Positions 7,070 through 7,132 of a DNA stretch of 7,132 nucleotides are shown piece by piece. The stretch spans positions 1 through 7,132 of the forward strand of contig JAISSL010000170.1 in the NCBI GenBank assembly GCA_031273145.1, in the 5' to 3' direction. Source of the DNA: Zoogloeaceae bacterium (lineage in GTDB: Bacteria > Pseudomonadota > Gammaproteobacteria > Burkholderiales > Rhodocyclaceae). The position numbers and the translations under genes were made by a program. The notes beneath the pieces are model-generated. The model was not told where the DNA came from. It was given only the letters and a program-made list of their open reading frames with translations, and did not search any database. Position 1 is the stretch's first letter, and every line of letters starts with the position of its first letter.

Positions 7070-7132
7070 GAGAACAGGACACAGGAAAAATTAAGAGGGT
7101 GAATTTTAGGCCAAATCCGGTCAAGATGCGGG
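7070..7132 (-). promoter_or_regulatory. bioF leader; only weak promoter candidates
   Basis: The bases upstream of bioF to the window edge are AT-richer than the genes. Read on the - strand they hold TTGACC (7119-7124), TTGGCC (7109-7114), TAAAAT (7103-7108) and TAATTT (7088-7093). No pair has a normal 17-base spacing: TTGGCC to TAATTT is 15 and TTGACC to TAAAAT is 10. I see no convincing BirA-type operator palindrome. The real promoter may lie beyond the window, or an upstream gene may be co-transcribed. Confidence 0.25.

Noticed and set aside
7103..7124. TTGACC/TAAAAT as a sigma70 promoter for bioF
   Set aside because: The spacing is only 10 bases, too short for a functional -35/-10 pair.
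7126..7132. ATG at 7126 on the + strand as start of a divergent gene
   Set aside because: Only seven bases remain in the window and no purine-rich site precedes it, so it cannot be supported.

Overview
The window looks like a chromosomal segment of a GC-rich proteobacterium, most likely a betaproteobacterium. The evidence is the bioF-bioH-bioC-bioD gene order, the close match of TrxB to the proteobacterial low-molecular-weight type, the form of the Smr protein, and repeats of the ATTCCC-N8-GGGAAT type familiar from Neisseria and related genomes. I cannot name a genus from sequence alone.

Layout. On the + strand, positions 1-1705 hold the 3' part of a large adenine-specific DNA methyltransferase gene of the MmeI-like (type IIL/IIG restriction-modification) group. 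Its start and SAM-binding motif I lie upstream of the window. This gene carries a 72-base, nearly perfect long palindrome (about 338-409) that is translated in frame. Positions 1706-2065 are a non-coding, convergent intergenic region filled with dRS3-like palindromic repeats, some inside a two-copy tandem duplication with a period of 83-84 bases. Everything from 2066 to 7069 is on the - strand and reads as one tightly packed gene string in the order bioF, bioH, bioC, bioD, trxB, smr-domain gene. The last 63 bases (7070-7132) are the bioF leader.

How the genes work together. BioC methylates malonyl-ACP so that it can prime fatty-acid synthesis, and BioH removes the methyl ester when the chain reaches pimeloyl-ACP. 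BioF condenses pimeloyl-ACP with alanine to give 8-amino-7-oxononanoate (KAPA), and BioD closes the ureido ring to give dethiobiotin. BioA (KAPA to DAPA) and BioB (dethiobiotin to biotin) are not in the window. The four bio genes are joined by three consecutive 4-base ATGA stop/start overlaps. They are followed after 15 bases by trxB (thioredoxin reductase), whose stop codon directly abuts the start of the Smr-domain gene. Translational coupling, and probably co-transcription, of these six genes is likely.

The bio-trxB-smr block is ordinary housekeeping DNA. The less ordinary features are the repeat DNA: the in-frame palindromic insertion in the methyltransferase and the repeat cluster that separates this probable defence gene from the housekeeping operon. 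I see no RNA genes, CRISPR array, transposase or prophage genes, and no convincing new multi-gene system.
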